Shown here piece after piece: positions 16,697 through 25,478 of a stretch of DNA of 64,000 bases (its first letter is position 1; every line of letters begins with the position of its first letter). The position numbers and the translations under genes are program-made. Where the stretch lies: assembly GCA_016285885.1 (NCBI GenBank), contig JAEERP010000001.1, positions 1-64,000 of the forward strand. The letters run 5' to 3'. Source of the stretch: Paludibacteraceae bacterium (GTDB lineage: Bacteria > Bacteroidota > Bacteroidia > Bacteroidales > Paludibacteraceae). The notes beneath the pieces are model-generated. The model made no database searches. It saw nothing but the letters and a program-made list of their open reading frames with translations, and was not told the origin of the DNA.

Positions 16697-17797
16697 TCAA
16701 TCTAAATTTATTGTTAATTCTAGGTTAAAATTATTGTCCGTCTCGTTGAAGTCCAGCTTGTATTTGCCGGAGTACATCAGGTCGAGTCGTTGACGGACGT
16801 TCTCTATGCCGATGCCTTTGATGTGTTTCTGTTCCCTTTTCACGATCCTCTTGCTGTTCTCCGCTTTGAACACCAGCTCATGGGTGTTCGCCTTGAGGTG
16901 GAACTTCGCGTAGGCGTTCTCTTCGATGCCGATGCCGCTGTACTTGAAAGCGTTTTCCACGAAGGGCTGGAGCAGCATGGGTGCGATGAAAATCTCCTCG
17001 GGGGATATCTCCTTCACGAATGACACGTTGATGTCGTTCTCATGGCTATATCGTTGAAACTCGATGTAATTCTCCAAGTAATTAATCTCCCCTGACAAAG
17101 GTATCTGTTTCTCTTTGGAGCCATACGTGACGTAGCGCAGCATCTCCGATAGAGTCAGGACACTATCCGCGGCGTTCTTGTCGCCCGTATAGACCATGGA
17201 GTAGATATTGTTCAGCGCATTGAACAGAAAGTGGGGGTTGATTTGTGAGCGGAGGAAGTTCAGCTCCAGTTGCACTTTCTCCTGCAGGATGGAGGTTCGT
17301 TGCGCCTCGATCTCCTCCGTGTGCTTTCTGTATTGGAACATGACGGACACCATCATGGCGCCTGCGAGCAGGATGAGCGCTTTCCATTTAGACGATAGGA
17401 AAAGGCGTGCTTCCGTCGTCTCGTCTTCCTCTTCGAAGAAGGATCTGGTCTCTGAAGGCAGGCGGATATCCAGCAGCGCATTGTCCTCAAAAACCGTCTC
17501 CGTGTAGTGGGAAGAGACGACAGCGTCCTCGAAGTGGTATACGATGAAGGTGAATGCTGCGATGATGATGGAGGCGAGGAGGATGAAAAGGATCATCCTG
17601 TTCTTCATCAAGAAATAGGGGAAAAGGAAGACCCTGTTCACCAACGTGACCACAAACATGCCGGTGGTCAGCAGTGCCGCTAGCTTCAACGACAGGAACA
17701 GGTCGAAAGAAATGTTACTGAACGTGAGCAGCGAGAAGACCGCGATCCATACGGATGTTTCGACAATGTTACGTTTCCAGATGTCAGATATACTCAT
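16697..17797 (-). CDS. LytS/YehU-type sensor histidine kinase
   Basis: 366 residues. Membrane segments at about 15-37, 42-62, 68-90 and 137-153; between the last two is an acidic extracytoplasmic loop. The His_kinase domain follows, with the phospho-acceptor His189 in SQINPHFLFNALNNIYS, and a GHKL-type ATP-binding tail with GIGIENVRQRLDLMY. This class phosphorylates LytTR regulators, and such a regulator is the next gene. The signal sensed is unknown. I found no clean -7 box upstream. Confidence 0.93.
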   Translation of the reverse strand: MSISDIWKRNIVETSVWIAVFSLLTFSNISFDLFLSLKLAALLTTGMFVVTLVNRVFLFPYFLMKNRMILFILLASIIIAAFTFIVYHFEDAVVSSHYTETVFEDNALLDIRLPSETRSFFEEEDETTEARLFLSSKWKALILLAGAMMVSVMFQYRKHTEEIEAQRTSILQEKVQLELNFLRSQINPHFLFNALNNIYSMVYTGDKNAADSVLTLSEMLRYVTYGSKEKQIPLSGEINYLENYIEFQRYSHENDINVSFVKEISPEEIFIAPMLLQPFVENAFKYSGIGIEENAYAKFHLKANTHELVFKAENSKRIVKREQKHIKGIGIENVRQRLDLMYSGKYKLDFNETDNNFNLELTINLD

Positions 17798-17980
17798 GCC
17801 TTCTTCTTTTCACCAAATTTGCGAAAGAAATTTGAAATGAGAAAATAATATCGGTGAAAAGGCGTTTGTTCTCGTGAAAAATATTCCTTCAGGAAAGAAA
17901 AAAGGGGAAAAGATGGGCCTCGTTTAATATGTTTTAGGATTTTTTGGAGCGATTCGTTCACGTAATAGACAAAAAAACAC

Positions 17981-17988
17981 TAACTTTG
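17981..17988 (+). promoter_or_regulatory. -7 element for pheS
   Basis: TAACTTTG, full match, 27 bases before the pheS ATG. The leader is too short for a T-box or peptide attenuator. Confidence 0.6.
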
Positions 17989-18015
17989 CGAGATTAAAGG
18001 ATATTTGTATTAGAG

Positions 18016-19035
18016 ATGAAAGAGAGAATTAAAGAACTTTTGGATGAAATTAAGGAGCTACATGCTTCTAGTAAGGAGGATTTGGAGACTCTTCGCATCA
18101 AGTATTTGAGCAAAAAGGGGGAGATAACCTCCCTGTTCAATGATTTCAGGAACATCTCAAATGAGCAGAAAAAAGAGATGGGTCAATTGCTCAATGATTT
18201 GAAGAACTCGGCGCAAGAGAAGATCAATGAGTTGAAGAGTGCGTTGGATAATAGTTCCGTAAAGGATGAGGGCTTGGATCTGACGAGAACTCCTGATCCT
18301 GTTGGATTGGGCACGCGCCATCCGCTCTCTCTCGTTAAGAATGAAATTGTGGATATCTTTTCACGTTTGGGCTTTGTCGTGGCGGAAGGTCCTGAGATTG
18401 AGGACGATTGGCATGTCTTCTCCGCACTGAACTTCCCTCCGGAGCATCCGGCAAGGGATATGCAGGATACTTTCTTCATCACGAGAGACCCAGATGTTTT
18501 ATTGCGTACGCACACCTCATCGGTGCAATCCCGCATCATGACTAGTCAAAAGCCTCCGATCCGTGTCTTGTGCCCGGGAAGAGTCTATAGGAATGAGGCC
18601 ATATCGTATCGTGCGCATTGTTTCTTCCACCAGGTGGAGGGACTATACATCGACAAGAATGTTTCGTTTGCGGATTTGAAGCAAGCGTTGTTATACTTTG
18701 CTAAGGAGATGTTCGGCGAAGGCACTAAGATTCGTCTGCGTCCTTCCTACTTCCCGTTCACAGAGCCATCTGCGGAGATGGATATCTCTTGTAATTTGTG
18801 TGGCGGTAAGGGCTGCGCGTTCTGCAAAGGAACCGGTTGGGTGGAGATCCTCGGTTGTGGAATGGTGGATCCTAATGTTTTGGAGAATTGCGGCATCGAC
18901 AGCAAAGTCTATACGGGATATGCCTTCGGTATGGGTATTGAACGTATCACAAATTTGAAATATCAGGTAAAGGATCTCCGTATGTTCTCGGAGAATGACG
19001 TGAGGTTCTTGAATCAGTTTAAATCAGCTTATTAA
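18016..19035 (+). CDS. pheS: Phenylalanine-tRNA ligase alpha subunit
   Basis: Class II aminoacyl-tRNA synthetase subunit, working as an (alpha-beta)2 enzyme with PheT. 339 residues: N-terminal coiled coil (1-85) that contacts tRNA, then catalytic core with motif 2 region CPGRVYRNE, FTEPSAEMDI and motif 3 GMGIERI near the end. The Cys cluster CNLCGGKGCAFC lies at about 258-269. pheT is not adjacent. A bactofilin gene follows after 17 bases. Confidence 0.97.
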   Translation: MKERIKELLDEIKELHASSKEDLETLRIKYLSKKGEITSLFNDFRNISNEQKKEMGQLLNDLKNSAQEKINELKSALDNSSVKDEGLDLTRTPDPVGLGTRHPLSLVKNEIVDIFSRLGFVVAEGPEIEDDWHVFSALNFPPEHPARDMQDTFFITRDPDVLLRTHTSSVQSRIMTSQKPPIRVLCPGRVYRNEAISYRAHCFFHQVEGLYIDKNVSFADLKQALLYFAKEMFGEGTKIRLRPSYFPFTEPSAEMDISCNLCGGKGCAFCKGTGWVEILGCGMVDPNVLENCGIDSKVYTGYAFGMGIERITNLKYQVKDLRMFSENDVRFLNQFKSAY

Positions 19036-19052
19036 CATTTAAATCTAAAATC

Positions 19053-19445
19053 ATGGGAATTGGAAAGGAAGTAACGATGTCGGGCACAGAGCACAATACT
19101 TTGGCCTTTGGCACGAAGGTCGTGGGTGATATACATGCTGAAAACGATTTCAGATTGGATGGTTCTGTTGAGGGAACTATAGTTTGCAAGGGAAAGATAA
19201 TCGTGGGTACGAAGGGTGTCATGTCTGGTACGATGACTTGCGCCAATGCGGATATTATGGGTGTTGTCAAAGGAAAATTGATCATCTCCGACACGCTCTC
19301 TTTGAAATCAACCGCAAAGGTGGAAGGTGAGATTACCACTAAGACTCTTTCCATTGAGCCTCAGGCAACCTTCACGGGAACGTGTGACATGTCGAACGGC
19401 AATAAGTCAGCGGCTGTTCCTACTAATAACCAGCAGAAAGCGTAA
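19053..19445 (+). CDS. Bactofilin (polymer-forming cytoskeletal protein)
   Basis: 130 residues forming a right-handed beta-helix of hexapeptide-like turns (residues about 18-115), with repeated Gly-Thr/Val steps such as LDGSVEGTIVCKGKIIVGTKGVMSGTM. Bactofilins self-assemble without nucleotide and organise envelope and shape proteins. Short N-terminal and Ser/Asn-rich C-terminal tails are as in the family. 17 bases downstream of pheS, probably co-transcribed. Confidence 0.93.
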   Translation: MGIGKEVTMSGTEHNTLAFGTKVVGDIHAENDFRLDGSVEGTIVCKGKIIVGTKGVMSGTMTCANADIMGVVKGKLIISDTLSLKSTAKVEGEITTKTLSIEPQATFTGTCDMSNGNKSAAVPTNNQQKA

Positions 19446-19756
19446 AATTTTTCTCATACTCTTTTGTCTCTTCAATCATGTGTCGTACGTGGTTGAATGG
19501 TGTTCTATTTGCATGTTTCTGCTTTATTCGCGGTTTATGTTTGACGATTTACAGAGTTAGGTTTCCTCTCTTTTGTGGCTTTCCAGAGGCTTGCCGGACG
19601 GTGTGCGCGATGTGCCCATCGAGATGGCGAAGACCCTTTGTCGGTGGGGAATATACTCTTCATCGGTGCGATACGTCTGACGTTGGGGGGCATCGCATGT
19701 GTCCCGTAGGTAGATATGTGCGATAGGTTTGAAGGTGATATTTGTTCGTATGGGAC
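19446..19756. other. Intergenic region without a recognisable gene
   Basis: About 310 bases between bactofilin and the terminator of the DUF3276 gene. Short open frames on both strands code for nothing family-like and have Arg/Cys-rich composition unlike the neighbours. No promoter element or strong hairpin was found apart from the downstream terminator. It could be decayed coding DNA. Confidence 0.5.
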
Positions 19757-19786
19757 AAAAAAAAGACGCAACCCATGATGCGTCTT
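19757..19786 (-). terminator. Terminator of the DUF3276 gene
   Basis: Minus-strand AAGACGCA / TGCGTCTT stem with an 8-base loop followed by a long T-tract. Confidence 0.85.
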
Positions 19787-19811
19787 GTCTTTTCCCGCCT
19801 AAGCAAGTGAG

Positions 19812-20147
19812 TTAGCCGAAATCGATTTCAAAACGGCTTGGAACAGGATTGTTCCTGTCTTCTCCTTGTTCGGAACTCTTGCCGATGTAGTCCATCACAT
19901 CGTTCAAACCTGTCATGAATTTCTCAAAGTCTTCTCGATACAAAAAGATTTTGTGTTTTTCAAATGATACCTGGGCCTCTTCACCCGTCACCCGCTTTTT
20001 GCTCTCCGTAATGGCGAGGAACAACTCGTCCTTGCGGTTGCGCTTCACGTCAAGGTAGTATATCCTTTTTCCTGCCTTGATCGCCTTCGAATAAACAATC
20101 TCCTGATCCCGCTTATCCGTATCAAACCTCAATTTCTCATCTTCCAT
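19812..20147 (-). CDS. PUR-alpha-like DUF3276 protein
   Basis: 111 residues, a single PUR-type fold: beta strands around IVYSKAIKAGKRIYYLDVKRNRKDELFLAITESKK, then KHKIFLYREDFEKFMTGLNDVMDYI. Family members bind single-stranded nucleic acid; the cellular role in Bacteroidota is not established. I place the start at ATG 20147, since a perfect AGGAGG lies 7 bases before it; a TTG two codons upstream would overlap this site's spacing. The C-terminal tail is acidic and polar. Monocistronic, with its own promoter and terminator. Confidence 0.88.
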   Translation of the reverse strand: MEDEKLRFDTDKRDQEIVYSKAIKAGKRIYYLDVKRNRKDELFLAITESKKRVTGEEAQVSFEKHKIFLYREDFEKFMTGLNDVMDYIGKSSEQGEDRNNPVPSRFEIDFG

Positions 20148-20154
20148 ATACAAT

Positions 20155-20160
20155 CCTCCT
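20155..20160 (-). promoter_or_regulatory. Unusually strong Shine-Dalgarno for the DUF3276 gene
   Basis: AGGAGG on the minus strand, 7 bases before the ATG. Strong sites are rare in this window and this one decides the start codon. Confidence 0.7.
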
Positions 20161-20195
20161 ATTTTTAATTATCTTTCCTTGAAAACGAAATCTTC

Positions 20196-20226
20196 CAAAT
20201 GTATGTATAAATTCTCATTTTTACAA
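20196..20226 (-). promoter_or_regulatory. Promoter of the DUF3276 gene
   Basis: Minus-strand -33 TTG at 20224-20226, a 20-base spacer, then -7 TACATTTG at 20196-20203. Leader of about 42 bases. Confidence 0.65.
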
Positions 20227-20408
20227 TAATTTTTGTTGTTTTTTTGAAATGTGGCATATTTTCTTATATATGGAGAGATGTGACAATCGAATTATGAATG
20301 AAGCATTTAGAATTTTGGAAGGGAATGCGCACGGTTTGGAAAGCCTTCCTCCTTCGTGAGTGCATACATTGTGTATGCCCAATTTTTTAGAAAATTTCAC
20401 TAAAAATA

Positions 20409-20440
20409 TTTCGTGGTATATTAGGAATGCTATATATTTG
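20409..20440 (+). promoter_or_regulatory. Promoter of the ferredoxin gene
   Basis: -33-like TTTCG at 20409-20413, 19-base spacer, then -7 TATATTTG at 20433-20440, 46 bases before the ATG. The rest of the 20161-20408 region holds the divergent DUF3276 promoter and AT-rich DNA with no gene. Confidence 0.65.
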
Positions 20441-20486
20441 CATTGTGTGAAAGCACAAATTTTATTAACTAAAAAAGAAAAATACT

Positions 20487-20657
20487 ATGGCTTACGTAAT
20501 TGGTGAAGATTGTGTTGCATGTGGTACTTGCATTGGCGAATGTCCTGTTGGAGCTATCTCTGAGGGTGACATCTATTCAATAAACGCTGATGCTTGTACG
20601 GAGTGTGGAACTTGTGCGGACGCTTGTCCTGCAGGTGCTATCTCTAAGGGTGAGTAA
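20487..20657 (+). CDS. 2[4Fe-4S] ferredoxin
   Basis: 56 residues. Two classical CxxCxxCxxxCP cluster motifs: Cys9, 12, 15, 19 and Cys37, 40, 43, 47, each supplying one ligand to the other cluster. This is the clostridial-type low-potential electron carrier, and the natural partner of the pyruvate:ferredoxin oxidoreductase encoded at 33 kb. Own promoter upstream and a strong terminator downstream, so it is a single-gene unit that is probably highly expressed. Confidence 0.96.
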   Translation: MAYVIGEDCVACGTCIGECPVGAISEGDIYSINADACTECGTCADACPAGAISKGE

Positions 20658-20677
20658 TCAGTCTCAACAACAAACAA

Positions 20678-20709
20678 GAAAGGGCGTCCCATTCGGACGT
20701 CCTTTTTTT
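20678..20709. terminator. Terminator between ferredoxin and flippase genes
   Basis: AAAGG-CGTCC / GGACG-CCTTT stem with a 5-base loop and a T-tract on the plus strand. The end of the convergent flippase gene lies in its 3' arm. Confidence 0.85.
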
Positions 20710-22012
20710 ATGCCTGGTCGGCTCCTCCTTGGATCTCCCTTTCGTATTTCTTGACAAGGGAGTAGAACCAGAAGAGTTGCCCGGAAAAGACGAGGAAGGT
20801 GACGCCGCAGAATCCTAGGATGGCCGTATGCAGGTCGTGGGTCACGATGCCATAGAGTAGGCTCGCCACCCTGGCGATCAGCAGGGTAAGCTCTATGTAG
20901 AGGGTCTCTTTCTGTTTCATGAAGATGTCTGCGATGAAGCAGGTCGATCCAGCCATGATCGAGACGAATAGCCATGGGAGCATCATGCGGATGTAGGTTG
21001 CGGTTGTCTCCCAGGTCTCCCCTAAAAGGAGGGTCGTCAGGGAGGGTAGGAGAAAATAAAGCGCAACGAAGAGGGGAGGGACAACCAGCGAAACCCTGCG
21101 GTAGAATTTCTTGAAGGTGTTGATGATTGTCGCCCGTTGATTCACCTTCTCGGAAATCTGTTGGAATAGCACTTGGTATACGGAGTTGTAGATGAGACTG
21201 ATGGGCAAGAAGGCTAACGCGAAAGCCATGCCGAAGTAGCCCGTCTCCGTTAGTCCGAAATAGGGGGTTAGGAGAAGGAATGGCAGGTTGGCGCTGACGT
21301 AGTTCGCCAGGGAGCGAGGTAGCGCGTACTGCGGGAAGTTCCTGTATGTGATCGCTGTTTGTTTGTCGGGTTGGGGAACCAACGATTTCACTCTCCAATG
21401 GTAAGCTCGTTTTGAGCGGAAGAGGTTGAGCAGGAAGGATAGGGCGGTGGATACCACCGTCGCGACGATGAGTCCGCCCTTGAGGAGTCCCAGTGCGCCA
21501 AGTCCCCATTTGAGCCCCGCATTGAGCAGGCTCTTGCTGATTTGGTAGGTGCTGGCGAGCGTGTAGTTCTTTTTCCTGGTATGCCAATAATTCAGCAAGG
21601 ACCATCCGCCCGAGAAGAGCACCAGCAGGGGAAGCGTCCAGTACCATTGCGTGAGTTCGTGTGCGTTGAATAGTTGGGCGATGGGCTCGGCGAAGGAAAT
21701 GGAGACGCAGCAGAGCAGGAAGAGGCCGAGGAGAATGGTGGTGCCTACGTGAAGACACCTCTTCGCCTGCTCCTCCTCCTTAGGCAAGAGGATGGCGTAT
21801 TGGTACTCCGCTGTAGAGAAGATGATGAGCACGCCTCCGATGCTCTGGAAGAGGTTCAGCAGTCCGAAGTCCTCCGGGGCGTAGATCCTGGTCAGGACTG
21901 GGTATATGAGTATGCCGATGGCTTGGGCGATGACCCCGGCGGAAAGCAGTTTTGTGGAGTTCCGTACGAATTCGGAGCCCATCATCGCCTTGTATTTCTT
22001 TGTCGGAGTCAC
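20708..22012 (-). CDS. Oligosaccharide flippase family protein (Wzx-like)
   Basis: 434 residues, polytopic with about 12 to 14 hydrophobic segments spread over its length and an opening FVRNSTKLLSAGVIAQAIGILIYPVLTRIYAPEDFGLLNLF typical of the polysaccharide transporter branch of the MOP superfamily. Such proteins move lipid-linked sugar units across the inner membrane. No glycosyltransferase cluster lies beside it, so the sugar substrate is unknown. The stop codon overlaps the terminator of the convergent ferredoxin gene. Confidence 0.88.
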   Translation of the reverse strand: MTPTKKYKAMMGSEFVRNSTKLLSAGVIAQAIGILIYPVLTRIYAPEDFGLLNLFQSIGGVLIIFSTAEYQYAILLPKEEEQAKRCLHVGTTILLGLFLLCCVSISFAEPIAQLFNAHELTQWYWTLPLLVLFSGGWSLLNYWHTRKKNYTLASTYQISKSLLNAGLKWGLGALGLLKGGLIVATVVSTALSFLLNLFRSKRAYHWRVKSLVPQPDKQTAITYRNFPQYALPRSLANYVSANLPFLLLTPYFGLTETGYFGMAFALAFLPISLIYNSVYQVLFQQISEKVNQRATIINTFKKFYRRVSLVVPPLFVALYFLLPSLTTLLLGETWETTATYIRMMLPWLFVSIMAGSTCFIADIFMKQKETLYIELTLLIARVASLLYGIVTHDLHTAILGFCGVTFLVFSGQLFWFYSLVKKYEREIQGGADQA

Positions 22013-22223
22013 TTCTCTTTATCTTTTGGTTGTAGAGCAAAGTTATAAAAAGATTCGTTTGCCAAGAAGAAATAGCACTTTATATTGGACGATGGCGGTA
22101 TAACGTGAGAAAAATAATTGTAACTTTACGATGTTTTAGGTTTTTACTTAAATACTTGATTTATAGTGTAATAAATATTTAGAGAGACACGTCCCTCGAA
22201 ATGTAAAGTGATTATATAGAGCC

Positions 22224-23537
22224 ATGAGTAAAAAAGTTGTGCCTATCACCCTTTTGACGGGTTATTTGGGAAGCGGAAAGACGACGTTGGTGAACCATAT
22301 CCTGACGAATGAGAAAGGATTGAAGATTGCGGTCATCGTGAATGATATCGGAGAGGTGAATGTGGATGCCTCCTTGATTCAGCAGGGTGGTGTGGTTACC
22401 GAAAGGGACGAAAGCTTGGTCGCCTTGAGCAATGGTTGCATCTGTTGCACGTTGAAGGCTGATTTGATGAAGCAAATCACGGATATCACGGATACGAATA
22501 GATTCGATTATATCGTGATCGAGGCGAGCGGTATATGTGAACCGTTGCCGATTGCCCAAACCATCGTGACGATGTCTTCGATGGCTAAGAGGTACGGTAT
22601 GCCGGAGGTGTGCCGCTTGGATTGTGTGGTCACTGTGGTGGATGCCCTCCGCCTTTACGATGAATTCTCCAGTGGAAACGATTTGATGCGCAAGAACCTC
22701 GATGAGGATGATATAGAGAACCTTCTCATCCAACAGATCGAGTTCTGTGACGTGATCCTCCTCAACAAGGTGGATGAGGTGGGCAAGGAGGCGTTGGACC
22801 AGGTGCGTGCTGTGGTCCGCACATTGCAGCCTCGCGCGGAGATCATCGAGACCAATTACGCTAAAATAGATTTGGATCGTATCATCAACTCTAATCGTTT
22901 CGACTTCCAGTCGGTCAGCATGTCCGCAGGTTGGATTCAGGCGCTGGAGAACGACGAGCAGCAGGTGGAGGAGAAGAAGCGCAAGGAGCAAGGTGAGCAT
23001 GAACATGAGCACCACCATCATGACGAGGAGGATGAGCACGAACATCACCATCACCATGACCACGACGAAGACGACGATGATGATGAAGATGAGCATGAGC
23101 ACCATCACCACGAGCACGAGGAGGAGCATGGCCATCACCACCACCATCATCACCACCATGACGAAGGGGAGGCGGAGGAATACGGTATCTCCACGTTCGT
23201 CTATTATAGGCGTAAGGGCTTCTCGTTGAGCAAGTTCGACCGTTTCATCGATCAGCGTTGGCCGAAGAGCGTGATCCGTTGCAAGGGTATCCTCTATTTT
23301 GTGGAGAGCCCGGACATGTCCTATCTCTTCGAGCAGGCGGGTCGACAGAAGAGCGTGCAGGAGACCGGTCAGTGGATCTGCACGGCACCGAAAGCGGAGC
23401 AGGAACGCTTGTTGGCTGAGAGTGAGGAGTTGCGCAAGGACTGGGACGACTTCTACGGTGACCGTTTGGTGAAGCTCGTCTTCATCGGCAAGGACATGGA
23501 CAAGGTGGCCATCTACGAGGCGTTGGACGCACTATAA
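22224..23537 (+). CDS. CobW/COG0523-family GTPase with histidine-rich metal-binding stretch
   Basis: 437 residues. G3E GTPase core with Walker A GYLGSGKTT (13-21), the metal-binding CxCC motif GCICC at 71-75, and a switch region EASGICEP. A very long His/Asp/Glu-rich insertion spans about 257-314 with nearly thirty His, followed by the C-terminal CobW domain (about 320-437, ending in LVFIGKDMDKVAIYEALDAL). This family delivers zinc or other metals to client enzymes; the His-rich segment suggests zinc or nickel binding. Which metal is not shown. A -7-like TAACTTTA lies about 100 bases upstream. No Zur-type operator was assigned. Confidence 0.9.
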   Translation: MSKKVVPITLLTGYLGSGKTTLVNHILTNEKGLKIAVIVNDIGEVNVDASLIQQGGVVTERDESLVALSNGCICCTLKADLMKQITDITDTNRFDYIVIEASGICEPLPIAQTIVTMSSMAKRYGMPEVCRLDCVVTVVDALRLYDEFSSGNDLMRKNLDEDDIENLLIQQIEFCDVILLNKVDEVGKEALDQVRAVVRTLQPRAEIIETNYAKIDLDRIINSNRFDFQSVSMSAGWIQALENDEQQVEEKKRKEQGEHEHEHHHHDEEDEHEHHHHHDHDEDDDDDEDEHEHHHHEHEEEHGHHHHHHHHHDEGEAEEYGISTFVYYRRKGFSLSKFDRFIDQRWPKSVIRCKGILYFVESPDMSYLFEQAGRQKSVQETGQWICTAPKAEQERLLAESEELRKDWDDFYGDRLVKLVFIGKDMDKVAIYEALDAL

Positions 23538-23615
23538 TGAAGCGTTAGGAGCCGGAAATGATTCCTTGGTTTGAGAATTTTATAATTTAAAGCAATTATT
23601 TCCCGAAATAAATAT

Positions 23616-23623
23616 TACATTTG
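23616..23623 (+). promoter_or_regulatory. -7 element for the small lipoprotein gene
   Basis: TACATTTG, full match, 52 bases before the ATG at 23676. Confidence 0.55.
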
Positions 23624-23675
23624 CCGTCGGGTTGCCGAAAACGATAGAGTAGGCTGAAACTTAATAGGATTTGAA

Positions 23676-23879
23676 ATGAGAGGATTATTTCTGATATTAG
23701 GCTTGACAGGTTTTTTGTCGGTATTATGTTCATGCACGAAGAAAGATTGTGATTGCACCTTCTACAATGCTGCGGGCGAGGAAGTGCCAAGTTACAGCGG
23801 ACTTAGGGAAGAGATGAATGTGAACGACTGTGCGGATTTGAACACATCTGACAGCACAGGCTACTTCATCTGCAAGTGA
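23676..23879 (+). CDS. Small cysteine-rich lipoprotein, unknown
   Basis: 67 residues. Signal peptide with a hydrophobic core from residue 4 and a lipobox Leu-Cys-Ser-Cys, where Cys20 is the likely lipidated residue. The mature part of about 48 residues contains four further Cys (Cys-Asp-Cys near the start, one mid, one at the end) that could pair as disulfides. Promoter upstream and a perfect terminator 45 bases downstream support a real gene. No family recognised. Confidence 0.7.
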   Translation: MRGLFLILGLTGFLSVLCSCTKKDCDCTFYNAAGEEVPSYSGLREEMNVNDCADLNTSDSTGYFICK

Positions 23880-23924
23880 TTTTAGTGCATTGAAATAAAG
23901 ATATTGTCACGTTTTGAGTGAGAG

Positions 23925-23953
23925 AAGTCGGAATATATGTTCCGACTTTTTTT
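23925..23953 (+). terminator. Terminator of the small lipoprotein gene
   Basis: AAGTCGGA / TCCGACTT perfect stem with an 8-base loop followed by a T-tract. Confidence 0.9.
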
Positions 23954-24119
23954 ATTTCTCCACCATTCGCCTGTGTTGTGTGTGACTCCTCTTGGAATAA
24001 TTATCTACAAAATGCTTTTGTAATGCTTTGTTTTTAGAATTATTATCCATGAATGTGTGATTTTTTGTTTTGTTTTTCTTTTATTTTGCCTTTCTTTTCA
24101 TATTTTTATCTGACAGATG

Positions 24120-24127
24120 TACTTTTG
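24120..24127 (+). promoter_or_regulatory. -7 element for the sulfhydrylase gene
   Basis: TACTTTTG, full match, 55 bases before the ATG. The AT-rich 23954-24119 stretch holds nothing else recognisable; no SAM riboswitch fold is evident. Confidence 0.55.
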
Positions 24128-24181
24128 TAGTGAGATAGATTGCTTGTGGATAATTCATAAAAATTTACATAATTATACGAA

Positions 24182-25465
24182 ATGAGTGCTAAAAAGTTAG
24201 GAACAGTATGTGTTCAAGAGGGTTGGAAACCCAAGAAAGGAGAGCCAAGAGTTCTTCCTATTTATCAGTCTACAACATTTAAATACGATACAAGTGAGGA
24301 GATGGGGGATCTCTTCGACTTGAAAGCCTCTGGTTATTTCTACACTCGCTTGCAGAATCCTACCAATGATGCGGTAGCCGCTAAGATTTGTGCGCTGGAG
24401 GGTGGTGTGGCAGCCATGTTGACCTCATCTGGTCAGGCCGCCAGCTTCTATTCCATCTTCAATCTTTGCGAGGCGGGTGACCACTTCGTATCCTCTTCAT
24501 GCATCTATGGCGGAACGTACAACCTGTTCGCTGTGACGATGAAGAAGTTGGGCATCGAGTGCACGTTCGTGGATCCGGATGCCTCTGAGGAGGAGATTTC
24601 CAAGGCGTTCCGTCCGAACACGAAGGCTTTGTTTGGTGAGACGATCGCTAACCCAGTGTTGACGGTGTTGGATATCGAGAAGTTCGCCCGCATCGCCCAC
24701 TCTCACGGTGTGCCTTTGATCATGGATAACACATTCCCTACACCAATCAACTGCCGTCCGTTCGAGTTCGGTTGCGATATCATTACGCATGCCACGACGA
24801 AGTACATGGACGGACATGCGACGAACGTGGGTGGATGTATCGTGGACAGCGGTAACTTCGACTGGGAGGCTCACAAGGATAAATTCCCAGGCTTGACCCA
24901 ACCAGACGAGTCATACCATGGATTGGCCTACAGCAAGGCGTTCGGTAAGGGTGCCTACATCACGAAGGCTACGGCTCAGTTGATGCGTGACCTCGGTTCC
25001 ATCCAATCTCCACAAAACGCATTCTTGTTGAACCTCGGTTTGGAGACGCTTCACTTGCGTATGCCTAAGCACTGCGAGAACGCTCAGTTGGTGGCTGAAT
25101 ATTTGGAGAAACACCCTAAGGTGGCTTGGGTGAACTACCCTGGCTTGAAGTCCAGCCCTTACCATGCTTTGGCGCAGAAACAATTCACCAACGGACAATC
25201 TTGCGGTGTGGTCACCTTCGGTGTCAAGGGTGGTCGTGAGACTTCCATCAAGTTCATGGATTCCTTGCAGTTGGCCTGCATCGTGACGCACGTGGCGGAC
25301 GCACGTACTTGTGTGCTTCACCCTGCTTCCCATACCCACCGTCAGTTGTCTGACGAGCAGTTGATCGCCGCAGGTGTACGTCCTGACTTGATCCGTTTCT
25401 CTGTAGGTATCGAGGAGCCAGAGGATATCATCGCTGATTTGGAACAAGCATTGGCAAAGTGTTAA
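24182..25465 (+). CDS. metY: O-acetylhomoserine sulfhydrylase (Cys/Met metabolism PLP enzyme)
   Basis: 427 residues, a fold-type I PLP enzyme. The cofactor-binding lysine is Lys207 in HATTKYMDGH; other family marks are SSGQAA (phosphate loop) near residue 80, MDNTFPTP, and LHPASHTHRQLS near the C terminus. It makes homocysteine from O-acetylhomoserine and sulfide, giving methionine synthesis a direct sulfhydrylation route. The length fits the sulfhydrylase branch, not the shorter cystathionine gamma-synthases. Followed after 13 bases by mntP, so the two are probably co-transcribed although functionally unrelated. Confidence 0.93.
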   Translation: MSAKKLGTVCVQEGWKPKKGEPRVLPIYQSTTFKYDTSEEMGDLFDLKASGYFYTRLQNPTNDAVAAKICALEGGVAAMLTSSGQAASFYSIFNLCEAGDHFVSSSCIYGGTYNLFAVTMKKLGIECTFVDPDASEEEISKAFRPNTKALFGETIANPVLTVLDIEKFARIAHSHGVPLIMDNTFPTPINCRPFEFGCDIITHATTKYMDGHATNVGGCIVDSGNFDWEAHKDKFPGLTQPDESYHGLAYSKAFGKGAYITKATAQLMRDLGSIQSPQNAFLLNLGLETLHLRMPKHCENAQLVAEYLEKHPKVAWVNYPGLKSSPYHALAQKQFTNGQSCGVVTFGVKGGRETSIKFMDSLQLACIVTHVADARTCVLHPASHTHRQLSDEQLIAAGVRPDLIRFSVGIEEPEDIIADLEQALAKC

Positions 25466-25478
25466 TCTAGACTGTTCC

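Noticed and set aside
19478-19771. Short open frames on both strands between bactofilin and DUF3276
   Set aside because: No family features, odd composition, and the minus-strand one starts inside a terminator.
20664-21758. 364-codon open frame overlapping the flippase gene in another frame
   Set aside because: Arg/Pro/His-rich shadow of the flippase, whose own frame shows membrane segments and family start.
22212-23159. 315-codon antisense frame rich in Val, Met and Leu, looking like membrane segments
   Set aside because: It is the reverse of the His/Asp/Glu-rich tract of the CobW gene; the hydrophobicity is an artefact.
23954-24181. SAM-type riboswitch before the sulfhydrylase gene
   Set aside because: No conserved stems found; the region is low-complexity AT-rich DNA.
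25466-25478. Manganese (yybP-ykoY) riboswitch before mntP
   Set aside because: The gap is only 13 bases, too short.
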